DNA of 9,757 bases from NCBI GenBank assembly GCA_019894765.1, contig JAGXNT010000063.1, positions 1-9,757 on the forward strand, in the 5' to 3' direction. The notes beneath the pieces are model-generated. The model was not told the origin of the DNA. It searched no databases and was given only the letters and a program-made list of their open reading frames with translations. Position numbers and translations under genes: made by a program. Positions 1 to 5,996 of the stretch are shown piece after piece (within the stretch, counting starts at the first letter, position 1; each line of letters begins with the position of its first letter). This DNA is from Candidatus Heimdallarchaeota archaeon. Lineage in GTDB: Archaea; Asgardarchaeota; Heimdallarchaeia; JABLTI01.

Positions 1-1272
1 ATACGGGTTGGAACGGATAATGCAGAGCGGAAACGTAATACTATCTTTGGTTTTGCTGGAGTAGATTTAACTGATCCCACAAAAGAAATTGTGGTGGTTG
101 AGCAATCATTTGCAATAGGTCATTATCTTGCCCGGCAAAAAACATTGAATCGTATCATATGGAAAATTAATCCAAATTATCGAGCAGGTGATAATAGCTA
201 CTTTTCCATGAATGATGATGATGAAATGAGATTATTGGTGCCTTATTCCATCTCAAAGAGCTGGCGAGTTGAGGATACCTCTGATATTGCCATGGCTACT
301 TATTTGGAAAAACTCGGAGGAGTATTAGAATTTGATTCTGAAGGTAATCTTATAGAGGATTATACAGACTTTGCGTTATTACCAGATTATGCTCGAATAC
401 AATGCTATCCCGAAGATTGGTTAGAATTTAACATTAATAAATGGGGTAGGCATAGGAAAGGCGATCACGAATTTGCTTATTTCTTTACAACATCTGAACA
501 ATTAGGCATTTCTTGGTTTGATGATGTGAGAGTAATTTATGATGCAAATGAAGGAGAAACTTCTCAGTATATCATGCTTACACAACCAGAATCTGAAAGC
601 CAACTTTTAAGAGGAGCAATAAAAGCAAATGCTTCAGGAATCTTTTTCTTTGATTGGTCGGATTTATCGCCAAAACCAATTGATACCCTAAATGCTATAC
701 AGCATTGTGCTACAGCACTAGATATTGAGATAGGAACAACAGATCACAACTTTTATCCAATATTACCGTTACTCTTCCCAATACGAGACACATACCTGAA
801 TATGACTGATTACGCATACGTTGTACCAATACAATTAAGCAATATTCGGTTTGGTGGAGTATGCATTACTAATCCTTTTGATCCAAGTGGTGTCCAAACG
901 GTTATTGAGTTTGCTGAAGAATTGGATACTGTAGATGATGTACTGAATGAAGCATTGAATAGCTACTTCCTAATGCTCGGTGCAGAAACACCTACGGTTG
1001 ACAATAAAACAGAAACTCTGAACATAACTGCCTATACTTCATTTGAACAAGATGGAGACACAATCTATGTGGCTTATGGTAATTTAACATCTTACCCATA
1101 TGGAAACTCTACACCCTTCGCAGAAAATACCACTGTCTGGTTCACTCAAGACTTTCTCAATGTTTCTCAATGGCAACAAGTTATTTTCTTACAAGTTGGT
1201 GATGTTTTAGAATTGAACGTTACAGAAGTGAATGAGATATTCTATTGCTTAGAAATAATCTCTGTGACGTAA
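1..1272 (+). CDS. C-terminal part of a large exported protein, probably UPF0182-like (5' end outside window)
   Basis: The frame is open from base 1 to the TAA at 1270-1272 (423 visible residues), so the gene begins left of the window; the GTG at 91 is unlikely to be the real start. Order and spacing of several blocks resemble the extracytoplasmic half of UPF0182 membrane proteins: an LNRIIW segment (about 49-54), a PY-containing block (about 81-91), a YPED motif (136-139), then QYIMLTQPESES (about 190-200) followed by an LRGAIKANASG block, and a late VIEFAEELDTVDDVLNEAL block like the family's end of domain. This is recognised from memory, not from an alignment. No membrane segment is visible; in UPF0182 these are N-terminal and would lie upstream. 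The last 90 or so residues do not look like UPF0182 and carry seven N-x-S/T sequons (NKT, NIT, NLT, NST, NTT, NVS, NVT); two more (NAS, NMT) lie earlier. This points to a surface-exposed, N-glycosylated protein. Function of UPF0182 is unknown. A hairpin terminator follows. Confidence 0.6.
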   Translation: MRVGTDNAERKRNTIFGFAGVDLTDPTKEIVVVEQSFAIGHYLARQKTLNRIIWKINPNYRAGDNSYFSMNDDDEMRLLVPYSISKSWRVEDTSDIAMATYLEKLGGVLEFDSEGNLIEDYTDFALLPDYARIQCYPEDWLEFNINKWGRHRKGDHEFAYFFTTSEQLGISWFDDVRVIYDANEGETSQYIMLTQPESESQLLRGAIKANASGIFFFDWSDLSPKPIDTLNAIQHCATALDIEIGTTDHNFYPILPLLFPIRDTYLNMTDYAYVVPIQLSNIRFGGVCITNPFDPSGVQTVIEFAEELDTVDDVLNEALNSYFLMLGAETPTVDNKTETLNITAYTSFEQDGDTIYVAYGNLTSYPYGNSTPFAENTTVWFTQDFLNVSQWQQVIFLQVGDVLELNVTEVNEIFYCLEIISVT

Positions 1273-1277
1273 TTGTG

Positions 1278-1315
1278 AGCTTTCCTAACCAGGAAAGCTA
1301 CCTCATATTTTTTTT
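1278..1315 (+). terminator. Hairpin plus T8 terminator after the exported-protein gene
   Basis: A perfect 9-bp stem (AGCTTTCCT at 1278-1286, AGGAAAGCT at 1291-1299) with an AACC loop begins 5 nt after the stop codon. An 8-nt spacer ending TCATA leads to eight T at 1308-1315. The T-run overlaps the last two bases of the convergent oxidoreductase gene. The T-tract suits plus-strand termination; read on the minus strand the hairpin has no following T-run. Confidence 0.65.
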
Positions 1316-2690
1316 ATTTACGTTCTTTCTTTCGTTCTAATTTTCTTGTGATAGCATCAGCAGCTTTAACTAATGGATAAATGGTTTCAGAGACAGCTGG
1401 GGCGTAACAAAAATCAATATCCATTAAATTATATACAGTCATACCGGCTTGTATTGCGATAGTCACGTAATTTACATTTACATCCACTTTTTCCTCACCA
1501 ATTACTTCTAAACCAAGAATTTTTCCATCGTCAACACGTGCAATTAATTTGAGGGTAATATCTTTACTAGTTGGCATGTAATGAGGTCTAATCGGAGCAG
1601 TTAATTTCTGAGTTATAACTTCAATACCTAATTCTTTCGCGTGTTCTTCATTTATTCCCACTAAACCAACATAGAATGTTCTAGAGGAAACAATAAATGA
1701 ATTGACGCTTCCGGGATAAATGGCATCACCACCAGCTGCATTTATACCTGCTACACGACCTTGTCTTGTTGCTGGTCCTGCAAGTTGAGCTAAAGTTTTT
1801 TCTTGCGTGACAAAATTATCAGTAACTATGCAGTCCCCTGCTGCAAAAATATCAGCAATGCTTGTTTCCATTTTTTCATTGACTTCAATAGCATTATATT
1901 TTTCATTAATTTTCAAACCAATTGTTTTTGCCAAGTCAACATTAGCTCGAACACCAGTTGCCAACACAACAAGCTCAGCATCAATGGTTTCCTTGGTTTC
2001 ATCATTTCCGTAAACGACGGATTGAACATTGGTTTTCCCAAGGATTTCTTTGACTAACATTCCTGTCTTGATAGATATATCGGTCTCTTCAAGGTTTTTC
2101 TCAACGATTGTCGCAAAAGCTTTTGAAATTTTGAAAGGCATGAGTTGTGGCTGCATTTCAATTAAAGTAACTTTTTTTCCTAAATGAGCAAGTTCTGAAG
2201 CAACTTCAATACCAATAGCACTGCCACCTACCACTACAATATTTTTTACAGCTTTGGCATCTGCAGCTTTCTTAATAGCATCCGCGTCTTCTGCGAATTT
2301 CAAGCTAAAAACATTCCCAAGATCTCGACCGGGAATTAGTGGTATGAAAACAGAGGAACCGGTGCAGATAATTAGTTTATCATAATCAAGGACTAATTCT
2401 TCACCAGATTTGCTTTTAACAAAAGCTTTCTTTTGCCTAACATCAACTCTCTCAACGAAAGAGCTTTTGTGAAGTTTAATTTTACTCATTTCATAATTTA
2501 AGTTTTCAATTATTGTATCAACAGACGGTAAATACCCACCAATGACAAAAGGCATAGCGCAAGGATGATAGGTATCGTAATCCTTTGTATCAATGACAGT
2601 TATCTCTACAGCTCTATCTTTAATTCTCGCAGCACCAGCTGCACTTAATCCAGCAGGACCATTACCAACAATAACAATTTTTTGGCTCAT
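1314..2690 (-). CDS. FAD/NAD(P)-dependent disulfide oxidoreductase (CoA-disulfide reductase / NADH oxidase group)
   Basis: This 458-residue protein has the two-Rossmann layout of the pyridine nucleotide-disulfide oxidoreductase family. The FAD site GNGPAG is at 9-14. A single redox cysteine, C44, sits in HPCAMPF, the position of the lone active cysteine (S-x-C-x-x-P type) of CoA-disulfide reductases and Nox enzymes; there is no CxxxxC pair as in glutathione or lipoamide enzymes. The NAD(P) motif GGSAIGIE is at 155-162, with E178 at the end of the second strand, which favours NADH. The second FAD motif IFAAGDC lies near 280-290, and a C-terminal dimerisation domain includes Y429 in FCYAP, matching a conserved CoA-disulfide reductase tyrosine. 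Likely cytosolic, reducing CoA disulfide, polysulfide or oxygen; the substrate cannot be told from sequence. The ATG start leads straight into the FAD motif. It follows the NYN gene by 21 nt, so the two are probably co-transcribed. Confidence 0.85.
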   Translation of the reverse strand: MSQKIVIVGNGPAGLSAAGAARIKDRAVEITVIDTKDYDTYHPCAMPFVIGGYLPSVDTIIENLNYEMSKIKLHKSSFVERVDVRQKKAFVKSKSGEELVLDYDKLIICTGSSVFIPLIPGRDLGNVFSLKFAEDADAIKKAADAKAVKNIVVVGGSAIGIEVASELAHLGKKVTLIEMQPQLMPFKISKAFATIVEKNLEETDISIKTGMLVKEILGKTNVQSVVYGNDETKETIDAELVVLATGVRANVDLAKTIGLKINEKYNAIEVNEKMETSIADIFAAGDCIVTDNFVTQEKTLAQLAGPATRQGRVAGINAAGGDAIYPGSVNSFIVSSRTFYVGLVGINEEHAKELGIEVITQKLTAPIRPHYMPTSKDITLKLIARVDDGKILGLEVIGEEKVDVNVNYVTIAIQAGMTVYNLMDIDFCYAPAVSETIYPLVKAADAITRKLERKKERK

Positions 2691-2711
2691 GTTAATTCAA
2701 ACCAATTTGTC

Positions 2712-3254
2712 TTAAATCTCTAATTGAAAAGCCATATCAGCTGCATTTTTCACTGCGACACTAAAACCAGGTTGGAATCCAACAATTGCTGTATCTAAAC
2801 CATTAGTCTTAGCCGTTCGTAGAATAGGCGCACATCGCGCATGTCTACTGGCAATTATCACCATTCCAATGTTCTTTTGGAAAATAGAATCCATGACTTC
2901 AATAACCATTCGAATATAAATATCAGCAGCAACAATAGGTTCATACCCACTGTTTTCTATTGCTTTCAGAAGTGCTTTCGGTGCATGACGATTCAAAATA
3001 ACCTTGGCAATTTTAATTTGTCCAAGCTTGTTAGCGATTTTTTCAATGTCTTCCAATCGAATCTGTTTGCCATTTATTCTCCTAAGTATATTGGGGGCAT
3101 CAATAATCAAAGCAATTTTCTTCTGTTTTGTGAAAATGTTTTTCACTGTTTTGAAACCTATTCCCTTTTGATTGGAAAGATTACTATCTATTGCATCTAT
3201 TTCAACGGAATCTTCTATCTCATCATGTTCTGTTTGATTAACCATGTTTGTCAT
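2712..3254 (-). CDS. NYN (PIN-like) domain protein of the archaeal LabA/DUF88-type group, with altered acidic motif
   Basis: This protein has 180 residues from the ATG at 3254. An acidic tail (about 9-24) precedes the NYN domain: strand and motif ALIIDAPN (48-55, D52 and N55), D111 in AADIYIR, a strand ending VIIASR (132-137), a GxxxAIVGFQPGFS block (152-165) and a final AAD (171-173). This matches the archaeal NYN group related to LabA/DUF88, whose members are metal-dependent RNases or RNA-associated proteins with a PIN-like fold. In relatives I recall an S-R-D-A-D-F type motif after the fourth strand; here it reads SRHARC (136-141), so two acidic metal ligands appear replaced by H138 and R140 and catalysis may be lost. 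An in-frame TTG at 3284 would add 10 residues, but it abuts a TATA-like element and has no Shine-Dalgarno motif, so ATG 3254 (or ATG 3245) is preferred. It is the first gene of a probable two-gene unit with the oxidoreductase. Confidence 0.78.
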   Translation of the reverse strand: MTNMVNQTEHDEIEDSVEIDAIDSNLSNQKGIGFKTVKNIFTKQKKIALIIDAPNILRRINGKQIRLEDIEKIANKLGQIKIAKVILNRHAPKALLKAIENSGYEPIVAADIYIRMVIEVMDSIFQKNIGMVIIASRHARCAPILRTAKTNGLDTAIVGFQPGFSVAVKNAADMAFQLEI

Positions 3255-3284
3255 TGAAACTAACAGCCCTTTATGAAAAGACAA

Positions 3285-3292
3285 TTTTATAG
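3285..3292 (-). promoter_or_regulatory. Candidate TATA box for the NYN-oxidoreductase unit
   Basis: The minus strand reads CTATAAAA here. Transcription starting about 26 nt downstream, near 3262, would give a leader of roughly 8 nt to ATG 3254 or 17 nt to ATG 3245, typical of archaeal short-leader genes. A competing AT-rich palindrome at 3331-3343 could also serve as TATA element, so the assignment is tentative. Confidence 0.4.
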
Positions 3293-3316
3293 TCTTTTTA
3301 ATTTATTCTTTATTTT

Positions 3317-3343
3317 AAAAAAGAAAAAAAAGTATATTATACT
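3317..3343 (-). terminator. T-rich transcript end after the coiled-coil gene
   Basis: On the minus strand a weak hairpin (AGTAT, loop AAT, ATACT; 3343-3331) runs directly into T8, C, T6 (3331-3317). Poly-T tracts are the usual archaeal termination signal. The whole gap 3255-3368 is low-complexity A/T and holds no gene. The palindrome could instead be a TATA element for the NYN gene. Confidence 0.45.
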
Positions 3344-3368
3344 GAAAAGAAAAGAAAATAGAAGAGAT

Positions 3369-5000
3369 TTAAACCTTTGAAACAAAGGACTTATTCTCTT
3401 TCTTAGAAACTTTCACTAATCCATCATCTTTCAAATCAGTCACAATGTGTTGGACAACTGTAGGTGTTTGTCCTACAATTTTGGCAAGATCAGGTAAGGT
3501 AATTTCTCCGCCAATATCTTGAATTGCTAAGAACACTCGGAATTTTGGCACTCCTTGAAGTGATTTAGTCAAATTCTTCACCAGAGTATCTTTCTCACTG
3601 TTTGAAATTTCTAATTCAGCAATTCTAGCTTTCAGGTTTTCGAATTGCACCATGATTTTGTCACGTTCTTCTTGAACAGCATCACGATTCTTATCAACGA
3701 CTTGTTGAGCTTTAGAAACTTCAGTAATTGTTTTCTCCTTCTCTTCTAAATTGGTCTTCAAATCACGGATTTCATTTTTAAGATCGTTTAGTTCCGCTTC
3801 ATTCTCGGTTTTCTCTTTGATAAGGTCTTGTAATTTAGTTTCTTGACCAGATTTTTCTGCTGAAAGGCTTTCCTTAACATCAGCTAATTGACTCTTCAAA
3901 TCTCTGAGTTCGACATCTTTCTCATCGACTTGTTTTGTTTTCGTTTCTAACTCTAGAGTTACAGTGGTTATTTTCTTATCAGATCTATCCAAAGTGTCTT
4001 TGGTATCTGCTAGTTGGTGTTCAGCTGCTTTCAAATCGTCTTGCAATTTTTTAATCTGACCATCTTTCTCTGACTCAGCAGAAGCAATATCGGATCTGGT
4101 GTCAGTAACAGTTTTACGAAGCCTATCTATTTCTTCGTCCTTTTGTTCAACAGCATCTCGATAATTAGCTATTGCTGTTGTAGTTTCTTTGACCTTAACT
4201 TCAAGGTCATCTGCACGCTCACGTTCCAAATTAAGAGTCTCTTCCAATCGACCAGTCTCAGCTTCAAACTTCTCGGAACTAACACTCTTCATTTGTGAAA
4301 TTCTCTTTTCCATAGAAGTCATCTGTTCCTTCATTGCATGAGTCTGTCTTTCATTTTCTTGGATAATTTCATCCTTTTCTGAGAGTAGTTGCTGGAATTT
4401 ATCCTTATCTTGTGAAAAATCGCCAACCTGTGTTTGTAAATCCTCAATTTCAATGCGTTGTTGAGCAAGTGATTCGCCATGTTCCATCACTTGTTTTTCA
4501 TACATCTCAATCGTTCGTTTCTGTTCATCAACGATTTCTTGGAGTTTGTTTAGCTCATCGATTTGGTCTACTCCTTTTTCGGCAATTTGAGCCTTTTCAT
4601 TCTCGAAAGCCTGTTTAGTTTCAAGTAATTCAGCTTTTACTCGAGTATTTTCTTGCTCTAATTCCGCAATTCTTTGTGTAGCTTCCCCACTAAAACTTAA
4701 ATTACCGGATAAAGCACTGCTAAGAGTTGTGCTGAGTATTTTGCTACCATCACCAGAAGTAGAAGTAAGAATATGTCTCATATACTCCATTTCTAATGAT
4801 TTGATAGTATCAAAAATATGACTAATTTCTGATGGGGAATAGTTTTCTTTTGAAGTAGCCAAAAAATTATTCTTTTGTTCATCAAATCTTGAGGCAAACT
4901 CAATATCGATTTTTTGTCTTAATTCTTGCATCTCAGCAAGAAAACGAACAACTGACTGTCTTTTTAATTCATCAACATTGGGAGGTTGGATGTTTGACAT
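3369..5000 (-). CDS. Long coiled-coil protein with C-terminal winged-helix domain
   Basis: This 543-residue protein cannot be assigned to a named family. Residues 1 to about 105 are helical and not strongly heptad-patterned. About 110-475 is a nearly continuous, highly charged coiled coil rich in E, K, Q and D with leucine/isoleucine heptads. The last 60 or so residues form a winged helix-turn-helix: PKFRVFLAIQDIGG at about 485, then LPDLAKIVGQ, a recognition-helix segment TPTVVQHIVTDLKDDG, and the wing LVKVSKKENKS. There is no Walker A motif, zinc hook, signal peptide or membrane segment, so it is not an SMC/Rad50 ATPase. The winged helix could bind DNA in a MarR/ArsR-like way or mediate protein contacts as in ESCRT-II or PCI-type winged helices; the sequence does not decide. 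The start ATG at 5000 is well placed behind TGAGGT at 5008-5013. It lies alone between the nuclease-like gene and the NYN unit. Confidence 0.8.
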   Translation of the reverse strand: MSNIQPPNVDELKRQSVVRFLAEMQELRQKIDIEFASRFDEQKNNFLATSKENYSPSEISHIFDTIKSLEMEYMRHILTSTSGDGSKILSTTLSSALSGNLSFSGEATQRIAELEQENTRVKAELLETKQAFENEKAQIAEKGVDQIDELNKLQEIVDEQKRTIEMYEKQVMEHGESLAQQRIEIEDLQTQVGDFSQDKDKFQQLLSEKDEIIQENERQTHAMKEQMTSMEKRISQMKSVSSEKFEAETGRLEETLNLERERADDLEVKVKETTTAIANYRDAVEQKDEEIDRLRKTVTDTRSDIASAESEKDGQIKKLQDDLKAAEHQLADTKDTLDRSDKKITTVTLELETKTKQVDEKDVELRDLKSQLADVKESLSAEKSGQETKLQDLIKEKTENEAELNDLKNEIRDLKTNLEEKEKTITEVSKAQQVVDKNRDAVQEERDKIMVQFENLKARIAELEISNSEKDTLVKNLTKSLQGVPKFRVFLAIQDIGGEITLPDLAKIVGQTPTVVQHIVTDLKDDGLVKVSKKENKSFVSKV

Positions 5001-5007
5001 TTTTAGA

Positions 5008-5013
5008 ACCTCA
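5008..5013 (-). promoter_or_regulatory. Shine-Dalgarno site of the coiled-coil gene
   Basis: The minus strand reads TGAGGT, 7 nt before the ATG at 5000, a strong match to the archaeal anti-Shine-Dalgarno sequence. It fixes the start codon of the coiled-coil gene. Confidence 0.7.
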
Positions 5014-5166
5014 TTTTAGCGTCATTTACAAATATGAATCTTCAGTATTTTGACTTGAGTAATAGTGATATTGCTCTAGTCCTTTATTAATTCTTTAGTT
5101 GTGTCTATAACAATAAAAATTCACATATAAAAGCTAATAATCATCTAGAGAATATATTTAGTGAAA
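5014..5166 (-). other. AT-rich intergenic gap upstream of the coiled-coil gene
   Basis: No gene or RNA is recognisable. The gap must hold the end of the nuclease-like transcript and the promoter of the coiled-coil gene, unless the two are co-transcribed. TATA-like candidates on the minus strand are TTTATATG near 5124-5131 (implying a leader of about 100 nt) and AAAATACT near 5050 (implying about 20 nt). No hairpin of the type seen at 1278, 8923 and 9713 is present after the nuclease stop. Confidence 0.35.
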
Positions 5167-5844
5167 TTAAATTTCAATCTTAAAAATATCCTCGTAATAC
5201 AAATAAAAATCTTGAAAGAACGATCTAAGCTTAGTAAAAGGAACAACCGGCACGAATTGATGGAAAAAGATCTCATCATCAAGCCAAGTGACAATCATCG
5301 GAATAAAAATAATCTTCTTCCAACCTTTAATGCTGATTTTCTCTTGTAATATGTCTAAATTTTCCTTAACAGCTTCTACTCGAATAACTTGTTCTTCTGC
5401 AGCTTTTTTGAGAACCGATTTTTTGCCTGTACCACTATAATGCTTGCAGTCGATAAACAGAACATAAGGGCTTGCTTTGAGTATAACATCAATTTGATAT
5501 TTGCGATCTTCTGCAGAAAAATTCAAACCCGTTTTGGCTATGTATCCAAACTCATCCCCAACAATTGTCGTCAATAATTCAAATTCTTGCCAAATTAACT
5601 CATTTATTATTTTGTCAAAATCATGACCATTCAAAAAACCAAGAATTGCTAATCTAGCTCTCTGTTCTCGAGTAATCTGGTAATTATTATCTATAGTAAA
5701 TTGAAATTGGAATCCTTCAGAATTAAGTTCTTCAAAAAAAGCTTTGACTTTGCTTTCGTTCTTAGCTTCGATTAGTTCATTTACTAAGATGAAAGGCTCA
5801 TTTTTTGATTGTCTTAAGGTAAGAAGAAGTAATTCTTTGTCCAA
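5167..5844 (-). CDS. PD-(D/E)XK nuclease-like protein (archaeal restriction-endonuclease-fold)
   Basis: This 225-residue protein has an N-terminal helical region (about 1-75, perhaps a small winged helix with QITREQRARLAILGFL at 56-71) followed by a restriction-endonuclease-like core. The core shows WQEFELL (85-91, helix-1 glutamate E87 or E89), a GYIAKTG strand (100-106), YQIDVIL (116-122, metal ligand D119), and FIDCKHY (130-136, D132-x-K134), the signature D...(D/E)xK arrangement of Mrr, Holliday-resolvase and related nucleases. All core residues are present, so it may be active; the substrate is unknown. No methyltransferase is adjacent, which argues against a simple restriction-modification pair. 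The start is TTG at 5844: an in-frame TAA lies immediately before it, no ATG or GTG precedes the core, and GGTGG lies 8 nt upstream. It is divergent from the epimerase gene. Confidence 0.75.
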   Translation of the reverse strand: MDKELLLLTLRQSKNEPFILVNELIEAKNESKVKAFFEELNSEGFQFQFTIDNNYQITREQRARLAILGFLNGHDFDKIINELIWQEFELLTTIVGDEFGYIAKTGLNFSAEDRKYQIDVILKASPYVLFIDCKHYSGTGKKSVLKKAAEEQVIRVEAVKENLDILQEKISIKGWKKIIFIPMIVTWLDDEIFFHQFVPVVPFTKLRSFFQDFYLYYEDIFKIEI

Positions 5845-5852
5845 TTATCTTT

Positions 5853-5857
5853 CCACC
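5853..5857 (-). promoter_or_regulatory. Shine-Dalgarno site supporting a TTG start
   Basis: The minus strand reads GGTGG, 8 nt before the TTG at 5844. With the in-frame TAA directly before the TTG, this supports TTG as the initiation codon of the nuclease-like gene. Confidence 0.6.
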
Positions 5858-5878
5858 AATCAATGATATGTGAGAACC

Positions 5879-5890
5879 TATATTTAAAAA
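5879..5890 (-). promoter_or_regulatory. TATA box of the nuclease-like gene
   Basis: The minus strand reads TTTTTAAATATA, close to the archaeal TATA consensus. Its centre is about 40 nt upstream of the TTG start, predicting transcription start near 5858 and a leader of about 14 nt that includes the GGTGG site. Confidence 0.55.
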
Positions 5891-5903
5891 CGATTTTGGT
5901 GAA

Positions 5904-5915
5904 GCTGACATCAGC
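5904..5915. promoter_or_regulatory. Short palindrome GCTGACATCAGC, possible operator
   Basis: Two 5-bp arms (GCTGA/TCAGC) flank CA in the middle of the 152-bp divergent promoter region. It lies 13 bp upstream of the nuclease-gene TATA box and about 80 bp before the epimerase start, so a bound protein could affect either promoter. It is the only GC-containing dyad in this AT-rich region. Function is inferred from position only. Confidence 0.3.
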
Positions 5916-5985
5916 AAAGTTAATTTTATGGGAAATCTTTTACATAGATGATAAAGGTAATAGTAATGATTAGAACAACAATATT

Positions 5986-5990
5986 AGGTG
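5986..5990 (+). promoter_or_regulatory. Shine-Dalgarno site of the epimerase gene (TTG start)
   Basis: AGGTG lies 6 nt before the TTG at 5997. An in-frame TAA occupies 5994-5996, directly before the TTG, and no other start codon occurs before the glycine-rich NAD motif, so TTG is effectively forced as the start. Confidence 0.6.
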
Positions 5991-5996
5991 TTATAA

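Noticed and set aside
91..93. GTG as the real start of the left-end gene
   Set aside because: The frame stays open through base 1 and the upstream residues continue the protein naturally, so the gene is truncated by the window edge.
1314..2690. Dihydrolipoamide dehydrogenase or glutathione reductase
   Set aside because: There is a single cysteine in the active-site segment (HPCAMPF) instead of the CxxxxC pair.
2841..3257. Plus-strand open frame of 138 codons
   Set aside because: It is fully antisense to the well-supported NYN gene and has no recognisable domain; its H/N/F-rich composition is typical of a shadow frame.
3282..3284. TTG as start of the NYN gene
   Set aside because: It abuts the TATA-like element, has no Shine-Dalgarno motif and would add residues unlike the family; ATG 3254 or 3245 fits better.
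3331..3343. Regulatory palindrome AGTATA-T-TATACT
   Set aside because: It is purely AT and lies in a low-complexity A/T tract; it is more simply part of the transcript end or a TATA-like element.
3369..5000. SMC/Rad50-type ATPase
   Set aside because: The coiled coil is long, but there is no Walker A, Walker B, signature motif or hinge.
5161..5349. Plus-strand frame starting GTG 5161 behind a TATA-like CATATAAAAG at 5124-5133
   Set aside because: It is antisense to the 3' end of the nuclease-like gene and low in complexity; TATA-like strings are common in such AT-rich DNA. An antisense transcript cannot be excluded.
5167..5844. Half of a restriction-modification system
   Set aside because: No methyltransferase or specificity gene is present on either side within the window.
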